A stretch of DNA of 64,000 nt, taken from the NCBI GenBank assembly GCA_963750495.1, contig CAVVQV010000008.1, forward strand, positions 1-64,000, written 5' to 3'. A program made the translations under genes and the position numbers. Under the pieces are notes generated by a model, which searched no databases, was not told the origin of the DNA, and saw only the letters and a program-made list of their open reading frames with translations. Positions 50,178 to 59,516 of this stretch are shown here, piece after piece (position 1 is the stretch's first letter; every line of letters begins with the position of its first letter). The DNA is from JANLYC01 sp963750495 (GTDB lineage Bacteria > Actinomycetota > Actinomycetes > Propionibacteriales > Nocardioidaceae).

Positions 50178-53090
50178 ATGACCGAGACCGACAGCCGGCG
50201 CCAGCAGACCACCCGGCGGGGCAAGGGGCTGAAGATCGAGCGGATCTTCACCACCGCCGGCACGCACCCCTACGACGAGGTGACGTGGGAGCGTCGCGAC
50301 GTCGTGCAGCAGAACTGGAAGACCGGCGAGACGGTCTTCGAGCAGCGCGGGGTGGAGTTCCCGGACTTCTGGTCGGTCAACGCGTCGACGATCGTGACGA
50401 CGAAGTACTTCCGTGGCGCGGTCGGCACCGACGTGCGCGAGTGGAGCCTGCGCCAGCTGATCGACCGCGTGGTCCAGACCTACCGCAAGAGTGGTGAGGA
50501 CGAGGGCTACTTCGCCAGCCCCGAGGACGCCGAGGCGTTCGACCACGAGCTGACCTACATGCTGTTGCACCAGGTGTTCGCGTTCAACTCCCCGGTCTGG
50601 TTCAACGTCGGCACGAAGTCTCCGCAGCAGGTCTCGGCGTGCTTCATCCTGTCCGTCGACGACTCGATGGACTCGATCCTGAACTGGTACAAGGAAGAGG
50701 GCTTCATCTTCAAGGGCGGGTCAGGTGCGGGCCTCAACCTGTCGCGCATCCGGTCGTCCAAGGAGCTGCTCTCGTCCGGCGGGACCGCCTCGGGTCCGGT
50801 GTCGTTCATGCGCGGCGCCGACGCGTCCGCGGGCACGATCAAGTCCGGTGGGGCGACCCGGCGGGCGGCCAAGATGGTCGTGCTCGACGTCGACCACCCC
50901 GACATCGTCGAGTTCGTCGAGACCAAGGCCCGCGAAGAAGACAAGATCCGCGCGTTGCGTGACGCCGGCTTCGACATGGACCTCGGCGGCGCCGACATCC
51001 ACTCCGTGCAGTACCAGAACGCCAACAACTCCGTGCGCGTCACCGACGAGTTCATGCGCGCGGTCGAGGGCGACACCGAGTTCGGGCTGCGGGCGCGCGG
51101 CACCGGTGAGGTCATCGAGACCGTCGACGCCCGCGAGCTGTGGAGCAAGATCTCCAAGGCGGCGTGGGAGTGCGCCGACCCGGGCATCCAGTACGACGAC
51201 ACGATCAACGACTGGCACACCAACCCCGAGACGGGCCGCATCACCGCGTCCAACCCGTGCTCCGAATACATGTCGCTCGACAACTCCTCGTGCAACCTGG
51301 CCTCGCTCAACCTGCTGAAGTTCCTGCGCGACGACGACACGTTCGACGCACCGCTGTTCGCGCGCTGTGTCGAGCTGATCATCACCGCGATGGACATCTC
51401 GATCTGCTTCGCCGACTTCCCGACCGAGGCGATCGGCGACACCACGCGTGACTACCGCCAGCTCGGCATCGGGTACGCCAACCTGGGTGCGCTGCTGATG
51501 GCGATGGGCCTCGGCTACGACTCCGAAGGCGGTCGCACCCTGGCGGCGGCGATCACGTCGCTGATGACCGGGACGTCGTACAAGCGCTCGGCCGAGATCG
51601 CCGGCGTGGTGGGTCCGTACGCCGGGTACGCCCGCAACGCCGACGCCCACAAGCGGGTCATGCGCAAGCACGCGGCGGCCAACGACGCGGTCCGCTCGGT
51701 GACGAGCAACGACCGCGATGTCCTGGGTGTGGCGTCGAAGGCGTGGGACCAGGTCATCAAGCTGGGGGAGAAGAACGGCTACCGCAACGCGCAGGCGTCG
51801 GTGCTCGCGCCGACCGGCACGATCGGCTTCATGATGGACTGCGACACCACCGGCATCGAGCCGGACTTCTCGCTGGTCAAGTTCAAGAAGCTCGTCGGTG
51901 GCGGGTCGATGCAGATCGTCAACCAGACGATCCCGCGGGCACTGAAGAAGCTCGGCTACACCGGCGAGACGATCGAGGCGATCGTGGAGTTCATCGCCGA
52001 GCACGGTCACGTCATCGACGCGCCGGGTCTCAAGACGGAGCACTACGAGGTGTTCGACACCGCCATGGGGGCGCGGGCGATCGCGCCGATGGGTCACGTG
52101 CGGATGATGGCGGCCACGCAGCCGTTCCTGTCCGGCGCGATCTCCAAGACGGTCAACCTGCCCGAGACCGCGACGGTCGAGGAGATCGCCGACGTCTACC
52201 TGCAGGGCTGGAAGCTCGGCCTCAAGGCGCTGGCCGTCTACCGCGACAACTGCAAGGTCGGCCAGCCGCTGTCCGACGCGAAGGCCAAGGGTGCCGACAA
52301 GGCGTTCTCCGCCTCCGACGCGGCCGCCGAGGTCGTGAAGATCATCGAGCGGCCGGTGCGCAAGCGGCTGCCGAAGTCGCGTCCGTCGCGGACCACGTCG
52401 TTCACCGTCGGTGGCGCCGAGGGCTACATGACGGCCGGTTCGTACCCCGACGATGGTCTGGGCGAGGTGTTCCTCAAGCTCGGCAAGCAGGGCTCGACCC
52501 TGGCCGGGGTGATGGACGCCTTCTCGATGGCGATCTCCATCTCGCTGCAGTACGGCGTCCCGCTGGAGACTTATGTTTCCAAGTTCACCAACATGAAGTT
52601 CGAGCCGGCCGGCCTGACCGACGACCCGGACGTGCGGATGAGCCAGTCGATCATGGACTACATCTTCCGCCGGTTGGCGCTCGACTACCTGCCCTTCGAG
52701 AAGCGCTCCGCCCTCGGCATCTACACCGCCGAAGAGCGCCAGCGCCAGCTCGACACGGGCTCGTACGAGGCGTCCTCGGACGAGGGTGACGAGCTGCCCG
52801 AGGCCGAGTCCCTGAAGTCGACGGATGCCGGTGCCGGCGCGAGCGCGACGGCCGCTGCCGTGGAGTCCGACGCCTCAGTGGCAGCCGACGCTCCGGCTGC
52901 CGCGGCCGATGTGGTCACCTCGACCGCCAAGCCGGCAGCCGGCGGCGCCCACACCACGGCCGAGCTGATGGAGGCCATCTCCGGCCGTGAGGTCGACAGC
53001 CCGCTCTGCTTCACCTGCGGCACCAAGATGCGTCCGGCCGGTAGCTGCTACGTCTGCGAAGGCTGCGGCTCCACGAGCGGTTGCAGCTGA
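50178..53090 (+). CDS. nrdJ: Vitamin B12-dependent (class II) ribonucleoside-diphosphate reductase
   Basis: NrdJ makes deoxyribonucleotides with an adenosylcobalamin-derived radical and so works with or without oxygen. The 970-residue protein has the class II core: FNSPVWFNVG, the substrate-site cysteine in SACFILSVDD, the radical-site NPCSEYMSLDNSSCNLASLN with its paired cysteine, and LAPTGTIGFMMDCDTTGIEPD. An Ala/Ser-rich linker (about 870-920) leads to the C-terminal redox tail CFTCGTKM... CYVCEGCGSTSGC. It follows nrdR by 134 bases, the usual actinobacterial pair. No cobalamin riboswitch is seen in the leader. Confidence 0.97.
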   Translation: MTETDSRRQQTTRRGKGLKIERIFTTAGTHPYDEVTWERRDVVQQNWKTGETVFEQRGVEFPDFWSVNASTIVTTKYFRGAVGTDVREWSLRQLIDRVVQTYRKSGEDEGYFASPEDAEAFDHELTYMLLHQVFAFNSPVWFNVGTKSPQQVSACFILSVDDSMDSILNWYKEEGFIFKGGSGAGLNLSRIRSSKELLSSGGTASGPVSFMRGADASAGTIKSGGATRRAAKMVVLDVDHPDIVEFVETKAREEDKIRALRDAGFDMDLGGADIHSVQYQNANNSVRVTDEFMRAVEGDTEFGLRARGTGEVIETVDARELWSKISKAAWECADPGIQYDDTINDWHTNPETGRITASNPCSEYMSLDNSSCNLASLNLLKFLRDDDTFDAPLFARCVELIITAMDISICFADFPTEAIGDTTRDYRQLGIGYANLGALLMAMGLGYDSEGGRTLAAAITSLMTGTSYKRSAEIAGVVGPYAGYARNADAHKRVMRKHAAANDAVRSVTSNDRDVLGVASKAWDQVIKLGEKNGYRNAQASVLAPTGTIGFMMDCDTTGIEPDFSLVKFKKLVGGGSMQIVNQTIPRALKKLGYTGETIEAIVEFIAEHGHVIDAPGLKTEHYEVFDTAMGARAIAPMGHVRMMAATQPFLSGAISKTVNLPETATVEEIADVYLQGWKLGLKALAVYRDNCKVGQPLSDAKAKGADKAFSASDAAAEVVKIIERPVRKRLPKSRPSRTTSFTVGGAEGYMTAGSYPDDGLGEVFLKLGKQGSTLAGVMDAFSMAISISLQYGVPLETYVSKFTNMKFEPAGLTDDPDVRMSQSIMDYIFRRLALDYLPFEKRSALGIYTAEERQRQLDTGSYEASSDEGDELPEAESLKSTDAGAGASATAAAVESDASVAADAPAAAADVVTSTAKPAAGGAHTTAELMEAISGREVDSPLCFTCGTKMRPAGSCYVCEGCGSTSGCS

Positions 53091-53519
53091 CAGACGCCAG
53101 GCGTGGCGTCGTGCTTCCGTTTTGAGCCCGACGCCAGAACCTGCTCACTTGATCAAGCGCACGCCGCGGATGAGGCGGTGTGGATTGGGAATGCGGAGTA
53201 GGCATTCGGATGGCAGCCGATTCGCACATTTTTGACAAACTCACGCAAACCCCGGGGGTTTTCGGTCATATTGCACCAGAACCGCAAAAAGTAGTGAAGT
53301 GACTACTCGGTGCAAGGTGGCGTAGTGATCGGCGGGCGGGTTGTTGTTCCTGCAGGGTTGTGCAAGGACGAGGCCAGGCTTGAGCTTTGTGCGCCTCAAG
53401 GATTGCCGAAGAGTGAACAGGCTGGCTGGTATCAGCATTTGCCGATCTGCCTGCTCGGTGTCGTGAGCATCGGCACGTGCCAAGGTGCGGAAGAACTGGG
53501 ACGGAGTGAGGTACTGGAC
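53091..53519. other. Intergenic region between nrdJ and the YccF gene
   Basis: I find no gene here. TTGACA at 53232-53237 could be a -35 element, but no -10 box lies at the right distance. AAACCCCGGGGGTTTT at about 53247-53262 is a loop-free palindrome with a short T run and could end nrdJ transcripts. The sequence is more AT-rich than the flanks. Confidence 0.4.
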
Positions 53520-53942
53520 ATGCGATTCGTGCTGAACCTGCTGTGGCTTCTCCTATCCGGATTCTGGATGTGCCTCGCTTACATCTTCGTTGGCATTCTG
53601 TGGTGCATCACCATCATCGGGATCCCGTTCGGCGTCGCATCGTTCCGCATCGGCCTATTCTCGCTCTGGCCGTTTGGCCGAACGATCATCAAGAAGGCCG
53701 GCGCGGGGGTGGGTTCCGGGATCGGCAATGTCTTGTGGTTCGTCTTGTCGGGTTTCTGGCTCGCCATTGGTCACGCCGTCACTGGTGCCCTCTTGTGCAT
53801 CACGATCATCGGGATCCCGCTCGGGCTGGCGAACTTCAAGCTGATACCGATATCCCTCTTTCCACTCGGCAAGGACATCGTGCCCACCCGGGGTGTCAAC
53901 GCTGCCGCCGCCAACGGAACCGTGGTCGGCCCTCAGGCCTAG
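53520..53942 (+). CDS. YccF-family membrane protein
   Basis: This 140-residue protein is built from two similar halves. Each has LWxxLSGFWxx followed by a membrane segment and the CITIIGIPxGxxxF motif (residues about 25-45 and 93-110), typical of the YccF domain. Four hydrophobic segments are predicted. A 70-codon upward extension of the frame has no support. The start is an ATG with a weak GGAGTGAGG upstream. Function is unknown across the family; a small ion or solute channel has been suggested by the repeat topology only. Confidence 0.85.
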   Translation: MRFVLNLLWLLLSGFWMCLAYIFVGILWCITIIGIPFGVASFRIGLFSLWPFGRTIIKKAGAGVGSGIGNVLWFVLSGFWLAIGHAVTGALLCITIIGIPLGLANFKLIPISLFPLGKDIVPTRGVNAAAANGTVVGPQA

Positions 53943-54042
53943 CTTGCGGTTAGCAAGACAGCCGACGGTCCATCCGGACCTGCAGAAGTCGTGGGCATAC
54001 CGAGGCCAGTTACTCGACCCAAGATCAACGCTGCAGGTCGTC

Positions 54043-57000
54043 TCAGCTCGCGACTGCTGAGGCCACAAGGAAGGCATCGGTCGGCATGGCGTGGTCAAGT
54101 CGCCAAGTAATCGCGATCGGCCGGTCCCCCTTGTGCGAGACATAGCGAGCAGGACCTAAGAAAAGATACGGCGCTGTCCCGCTCGCATCGGCCTTGTGGT
54201 GCCTCGCAAACAACAGGACGTGGCTGCCATTCTCGGCATGTGTGAGATAGCGCTGACCGGTTGCCGAGGCCACGGATGTGCTGGATTGCGACTCCCAATG
54301 GAACAGCGTCGGGCTGATCGCGTAGTCCCGATACATGGTCGTGGGCGAGTAGTCGGCCTCTGACTTCTGCAGCGTGACAAGGAAGGCGTCGATCTGCCAT
54401 GGCTCGGCGAACATGACTCCTTCACGCATGCTGTTCGGTAGCCGCTGAGGTTCGCCGTTCACTCCGAGCCTTGCGTAATCCAGCCCAGAAAGAATCTCTT
54501 CACGCTGGTAGCGCGCGTGCACCCTGAGGGGAAGCGCTGCAAGATCGCCAGCCATTGGCATTGCCTCGTGCCTGGTCTCATCGAAGGCGAGCTCGACGAC
54601 TGCGGCGAGTTCGTCTCTCACCGCCTGCTCGTCGCGGAGGGAAGTTAGCCCTTCGTCATACGAAGAAAATCCACCGCCACCCGGCCATAGCGAAAAGAAC
54701 AGCATGCGTGCGAATCGCTTATCGTGATCAGTCAGCGAGGAGTACGACGGGGCGTCATCGTGCAGGAGGTGCAGATAGGCAGCCTGCCTATCGAGGTCGT
54801 CGACGTGGGCCACGGCGCGGATGCGCTTGAGAAGGGCTTGTTCTCTTTTCGCGCCCGTCCGGGTCGGCAGTCCAGCCTCACGACGTAGTCGCGTCCAGGT
54901 GCGGTCAGCGCGGATCACATCTGACAACTCCATCCCAGATTCACCCAGGAAGCGGGGAAGAGTCGTGTCTCCGTGCGCTCGGAGCTCGGCGACGATCTGT
55001 GGCCACCGTGCCGATAGCTGAGAACGAATGTTGGCAAGGACACTCTGCTGCGTCTGTCGATCGAGCACGATCTGGCATCCGGAGGGGAGGAAGGGAAATC
55101 CGTGCTCGATGTCTCGTTCGAGGCCCTTCCGGGTAGCGCCGGTCAACGCGCGATAGCGAGCATCGAACCGGAATTCCTTGCGGTGATGTCCGACGAAGTC
55201 GAGCGCCGTGAGAACCGCCTTGGACCGGGAGCGGCGGAGCCCGCGGCCGAGCTGCTGTAGGAAGACAGTGGCGCTTTCGGTAGGCCGCAGGAACAGAACC
55301 GTGTCGACCTCAGGGACATCGACTCCCTCGTTGAAGAGGTCAGCAGTGAAGAGAATGTTGACGCGGCGATCACGCAAGTCTTCGATCGCGCGAGCACGAT
55401 CAGAGCTTGCTGTCGTGCCCACGACTGAGCGAGCCGGTATGCCAGCGTTGTTGAATACCTCTGCCATGTAGTGCGCGTGCGCCACCGAGACGCAGAAGCC
55501 CAACGCTCGTATGCGCCCAAGATCAGAGACCTTGTCACGCAGTTGCTTCATCACGATTCGTGCGCGCGCTTCGTTGCCCGTGTAGAGGTGACCCAAGGAC
55601 TTCTCGTCGTAGCGCCCTCGAGCCCATTGCACTTGACTCAGGTCAGTGCCGTCGGCGATTCCGAAGTAGTGGAAGGGGCACAGCAACTCCTCACCGAGGG
55701 CATCCCAGAGACGAAGCTCAGTGGCCGTGCGGCCTTCAAAGAAGGTCCTGACATCAATGCCATCCGCGCGCTCGGGTGTTGCCGTCAGCCCGAGCAATTC
55801 TTGCGGCTGCAGATGGTCCAGGAGGGCTCGATATGTCGACGCGGCAGCGTGGTGGAACTCGTCGATCACGACAACGTCATAGCGGTCAGGTGGGATTTGT
55901 TTAGCGCCATAGGCGGCGAGCGACTGTATTGACGCGAAGAGGTGGTCGCCCCGCTCGGGGCGGTGACCGTCGACGTACAACTCACCGAAGGACCCATCAG
56001 CGAGCACTTCGCGATAAGTACGGCGTGATTGGTCCAAGATCTCCTTGCGATGTGCCACGAAGAGCAGTGTTGGTCGGGCCGACGTGCTCTGTTCGCATAG
56101 GGATTTGTAATCCAGTGCTGCAACGACGGTCTTGCCGGTTCCCGTAGCAGCCACGACGAGGTTGCGATGACGGTCGTGCACACTGCGCTCGGCGGCGATC
56201 TCTTCGAGCATTCGGGCCTGATAGGGATAGGGACGAACTTCAAGCCCAGACAGCGAGAGGGTCACGCGATCGTGCGTCCGGCTCCCTGATGCCTCGGCGA
56301 GGGCGTCGTCGAGGCGATCCCGCTGTTCGAGGTCGTCGGGGTTGTACGGCTCGAAGGTGTCGTCGTTCCAGTAGGTGTCGAATGCAATCTCGAACTGGTT
56401 CAGGAGTAGACCGGTGGCCACTCGCGAGAGGCGTACGTTCCACTCCACGCCGTCGAGAAGTGCGGCCTTGGAGAGGTTGGATGAGCCGACGTACGCAGTG
56501 TCGAAGCCTGATGTGCGGCGAAACAGCCAGGCCTTGGCGTGAAGGCGCGTCCGATGCGAGTCGTACTGAATCTTCACCTGGGCGCCGAAATCGCGCACGA
56601 GTCGATCGATGGCGGCGCGCTCGCTAGCGCCCATGTACGTCGTCGTGATGACACGTAGAGGTGCGCCACGTCTACGCAGCTGGGCGAGCTCACTCTCTAG
56701 GACTCGAAGGCCGTACCACTTAACGAACGCACAGAGGAGGTCAACCTCATCCGCGGTGTCTATCTCCGACTTGAGCTCGGAGCCCAATGATGGTTCCCCT
56801 GGCGCGTTGGTCAGTAATGCCGCATCGGACAAGGGAGTTGACGGCCTGCTCCGTGGCCCAACATGTTCTGGTCCACGAGGTGACTGCAACGAGAGCAGTT
56901 GGCGAGGGCCAGGGGACACCTCGAGGTCGGACTCATTTAGTTCCGCGAGGATCGAGTTCGCCAGCCTTATGCGGGCTTGGGGATCACGGCTGTTGGCCAG

Positions 57001-57153
57001 CGCTCTTGTGGCGGACTGGTAAATATGCCGAGCGAGCACATGCGGCTGATCTGCCGGATCTACCTCGCCGAACTCAACGATGAGATCAGCGGTCTGAGTC
57101 AGACGGGTCTCGAGATCTGTCGTCATCAGCGATTCGTAGAGTCCGGGGCGCAT
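54043..57153 (-). CDS. PLD nuclease-SF2 helicase-DUF3427 protein
   Basis: This 1036-residue protein starts MRPGLYESLMTTDLETRL at an ATG with GAGGGAGGGG upstream. An N-terminal phospholipase D-like nuclease domain (about 110-260) has the HxK of LHAKAWLF and YVGSSNLSKAAL. A type III-restriction-like SF2 helicase follows: Walker A AATGTGKT, VIDEFHH in place of DEAD/DEAH, FTADLFNEGVDVPEVDTV and QLGRGLRRS (motif VI). A C-terminal DUF3427 region includes SDVIRADRTWTRLRREAGL and the late WESQSSTSVASATGQRYL. Such three-domain proteins often sit in defence islands. Base composition and neighbours suggest acquisition; action on foreign DNA is inference. Confidence 0.9.
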   Translation of the reverse strand: MRPGLYESLMTTDLETRLTQTADLIVEFGEVDPADQPHVLARHIYQSATRALANSRDPQARIRLANSILAELNESDLEVSPGPRQLLSLQSPRGPEHVGPRSRPSTPLSDAALLTNAPGEPSLGSELKSEIDTADEVDLLCAFVKWYGLRVLESELAQLRRRGAPLRVITTTYMGASERAAIDRLVRDFGAQVKIQYDSHRTRLHAKAWLFRRTSGFDTAYVGSSNLSKAALLDGVEWNVRLSRVATGLLLNQFEIAFDTYWNDDTFEPYNPDDLEQRDRLDDALAEASGSRTHDRVTLSLSGLEVRPYPYQARMLEEIAAERSVHDRHRNLVVAATGTGKTVVAALDYKSLCEQSTSARPTLLFVAHRKEILDQSRRTYREVLADGSFGELYVDGHRPERGDHLFASIQSLAAYGAKQIPPDRYDVVVIDEFHHAAASTYRALLDHLQPQELLGLTATPERADGIDVRTFFEGRTATELRLWDALGEELLCPFHYFGIADGTDLSQVQWARGRYDEKSLGHLYTGNEARARIVMKQLRDKVSDLGRIRALGFCVSVAHAHYMAEVFNNAGIPARSVVGTTASSDRARAIEDLRDRRVNILFTADLFNEGVDVPEVDTVLFLRPTESATVFLQQLGRGLRRSRSKAVLTALDFVGHHRKEFRFDARYRALTGATRKGLERDIEHGFPFLPSGCQIVLDRQTQQSVLANIRSQLSARWPQIVAELRAHGDTTLPRFLGESGMELSDVIRADRTWTRLRREAGLPTRTGAKREQALLKRIRAVAHVDDLDRQAAYLHLLHDDAPSYSSLTDHDKRFARMLFFSLWPGGGGFSSYDEGLTSLRDEQAVRDELAAVVELAFDETRHEAMPMAGDLAALPLRVHARYQREEILSGLDYARLGVNGEPQRLPNSMREGVMFAEPWQIDAFLVTLQKSEADYSPTTMYRDYAISPTLFHWESQSSTSVASATGQRYLTHAENGSHVLLFARHHKADASGTAPYLFLGPARYVSHKGDRPIAITWRLDHAMPTDAFLVASAVAS

Positions 57154-57525
57154 TGCCCCTCCCTCAACAGCCGGCATGACCCGAAGCTTGCCATGGCTCG
57201 TCCGCATCATTCGGTCAAATCGCCGTGTCCCTCCTTGGCGCCTCGCAGGGGGTGATCCGCGGGCAGAGCCGGCCTCATGGCGTCCACTCACCCTAGGCAA
57301 GTCTGTTGCAATCCCCAGAAAGAGTTGATCACCACACCTCAAACAACCATCTTTCCGTACCGGGTTAGAGTCCTAGACCAACGGTGGAAGATGATCAACA
57401 GATGCGACCTCCAACTCGACGCACTGCCATGCCGTTCATGAAGCGACCTTAATTGTAGCTATTTGCCCTCGCAATTCGTTATCAATCAACTACGCTGAGT
57501 AGCTGAAAGCTTTCTTGGGGGCATC
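57154..57525. promoter_or_regulatory. AT-rich divergent promoter region
   Basis: No gene is seen. The 372 bases are clearly more AT-rich than the backbone. TACGCT at 57491-57496 is a plausible -10 box for the DUF2510 gene, 30 bases before its ATG with a GGGGG ribosome binding site. No palindromic operator stood out. Confidence 0.4.
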
Positions 57526-58512
57526 ATGCACGAGTACAACTCAACTCCGCCGGGCTGGTACCCGGACCCGTCGGACCCAGCGAAACTGCGCTACTGGAGC
57601 GGCACCGCATGGACCGACCAGACCCAGGCGTCGGCCCTGAGGCTGCCGGTGACGCAATCGAGCCTGCCCTGGTGGCAGCGGTGGTTGGCGATCATCCCAG
57701 CGCTCATTGTCTTCTTTCCGGTTGGACTCGTGGCTCTCTGGATGCGTCGCGGAACTGGCGTCGTAACAAAGGTCGCCGTCACCGGCGTCATGGCCGTACT
57801 AGTGGCGTACGTCGTGTTCGCTCCCTCGGACGAACCGCCGTCAGCGGCAGCCAGTACTACTCCAACCACTTCAACTCCTGGCGACGCGTCGCGGACTTCA
57901 CCGAAGCCAATGACGCCAGCCGAGGCAGTCGTACCGCGGCTGAAGGGTATGTCCCTCACCGAGGCCAGGAAGCGCTTGGCAGCCAAGGGCCTCGTCGTCG
58001 GTGCCATATCGAAGCGGCCCTCCGCTCAAGCCCCTGGAATGGTGCTATCGCAGAGCCAACTTCGAGGTACGCACCTAGAACAAGGCTCCAAAGTCACTCT
58101 GATCGTGGCGACACCATTCCCAAAGTTGCCTAATACAGTCGGCATGGCACGGGGAGTTGCCGTGAATCGCATCCACGCCGCAGGGTTTGAGGTCCGGATA
58201 CAGACGCGGCAGACCAACTCTGCCGACCCAGGGCAGCTCATCGCTCAAACACCCGCAGGCGGTCAGCGAGCCAGACCTGGATCAACCGTGACGATCGTCG
58301 TGGCCACCCGTCCCCCAGCTCCACCGCCGCCACCCGCGCCGGTGTCCAACTGCACGCCCGGATACACACCCTGTCTGGTGCCTGCATCCGACTACGACTG
58401 TGCAGGCGGCAGCGGCAACGGCCCTGCCTACGCGAACGGTCCGATCTACGTCACCGGCTCCGACCCCTACGGCTTGGACGCCGACGGCGATGGCGTCGCC
58501 TGCGAGTCCTAG
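57526..58512 (+). CDS. DUF2510-transmembrane-PASTA-Excalibur protein
   Basis: This 328-residue protein has an N-terminal DUF2510 module (PPGWYPDPSDPAKLRYWSG, residues 4-30) and a membrane pair at about 45-105. Two PASTA domains follow at about 130-190 (VPRLKGMSLTEARKRLAAKG) and 195-262. A Pro-rich linker then leads to a C-terminal Excalibur calcium-binding motif (DPYGLDADGDGVACES) with paired cysteines. PASTA domains bind peptidoglycan stem peptides or muropeptides, so the protein probably senses or holds the wall. The DUF2510 end is expected in the cytoplasm. Position and composition tie it to the helicase/NERD block. Confidence 0.88.
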   Translation: MHEYNSTPPGWYPDPSDPAKLRYWSGTAWTDQTQASALRLPVTQSSLPWWQRWLAIIPALIVFFPVGLVALWMRRGTGVVTKVAVTGVMAVLVAYVVFAPSDEPPSAAASTTPTTSTPGDASRTSPKPMTPAEAVVPRLKGMSLTEARKRLAAKGLVVGAISKRPSAQAPGMVLSQSQLRGTHLEQGSKVTLIVATPFPKLPNTVGMARGVAVNRIHAAGFEVRIQTRQTNSADPGQLIAQTPAGGQRARPGSTVTIVVATRPPAPPPPPAPVSNCTPGYTPCLVPASDYDCAGGSGNGPAYANGPIYVTGSDPYGLDADGDGVACES

Positions 58513-58587
58513 TTCCGGCAAGCGAACACGGAGATCAGTCGAGTCGTCACCGAGCGATGGCTGAGCAAGAATCAGAGGAGAGAAAGA

Positions 58588-59313
58588 GTGTTGCGGAGTC
58601 GACCGTCGTATCCCGAACGCCGCTTGCGGAGATTGAGGAAAGACTTCATCGCACTGAACTGGAAGCCCCTAACCGCTTTTGGTCTACTCGTCGCTGGTGC
58701 GGCTATATTTCAAGCGCTGTTTGCAAGCGGCTACTTACTCGGCTTCATCCAGGGGGCTACTGTCGCTGCGACGGTTTCCATGATCGGGTTGGTCTTCCTG
58801 ATGCAATCCGGGGCCATCTACCCTTTGGCAGGCATCTTCGGCGAGAACAACACGCGCGACATTCTCAAGGGAGCCCGCCGCCGAAATGACATCTTCGATT
58901 GGCTCGACAATCTCGAGGTTGTAGGCGGGGATGTGGACCACGTTGTTGTGACGCCCGCCGGCGTTCTCGCCCTTGACTCGAAGTGGCATCTGGGTCCAAC
59001 AGGCAGCGCGATGTTGACTAGGGACACCGAGCGTGCGGTTGCTGCGGCGCGACGGGCACGTCTCATCCTGAGATCCGAGGGCATTGTCGCCGACGTCAGA
59101 CCTGTCGTCGTGGTCTGGGGCAACACGTCGTCAATTGCAATAGAAGGGGAGATCGATCAGGACGTTGTCATTCTGACGGGTGGACAGCTCAGATCGTGGC
59201 TCAGAAGGCCCGAGCAGAAGCTGTCCCGTGATGAAGGCGACGAGATTCTGAGCCGGCTGAAGTCTTTCAAGGCGCGAGTCGACCCAAGCAGAGTCCGGGC
59301 CACGCATCGCTAA
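58588..59313 (+). CDS. Membrane-anchored NERD-domain protein
   Basis: This 241-residue protein starts at GTG with GAGGAG seven bases upstream. Two transmembrane helices lie at about 30-80. The cytoplasmic C-terminal domain carries the NERD core: DVDHVVVTPAGVLALDSKWH near residue 130 holds the Asp and Asp-x-Lys catalytic-type residues of the restriction-endonuclease-like fold. RPVVVVWGN gives a further strand. NERD proteins are nuclease-related and often found in defence or DNA-processing contexts. Here the neighbour is a PLD-helicase, so a joint role against invading DNA is possible but unproven. Confidence 0.8.
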   Translation: MLRSRPSYPERRLRRLRKDFIALNWKPLTAFGLLVAGAAIFQALFASGYLLGFIQGATVAATVSMIGLVFLMQSGAIYPLAGIFGENNTRDILKGARRRNDIFDWLDNLEVVGGDVDHVVVTPAGVLALDSKWHLGPTGSAMLTRDTERAVAAARRARLILRSEGIVADVRPVVVVWGNTSSIAIEGEIDQDVVILTGGQLRSWLRRPEQKLSRDEGDEILSRLKSFKARVDPSRVRATHR

Positions 59314-59516
59314 GGCCGGTACCGGTGAGGAGGCACGTCCTCGACCTCTGACGCCGCCTTGTGACGCCGGACGGCGGCTTAGCCGTACGCCGCCGATCAG
59401 CGGCGGACATTGCCCCTAGGTCTGCTCGGCTGTTGTGCCGGGTATGCCGGCTTCACGCGCGGCCGACCTGCATGATGGCGGTTGAAGGAGCCACCACCGC
59501 GACGGGAGAGAGAGCC

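Noticed and set aside
50721..52097. A 458-codon minus-strand frame inside nrdJ
   Set aside because: It is the antisense shadow of a highly conserved gene.
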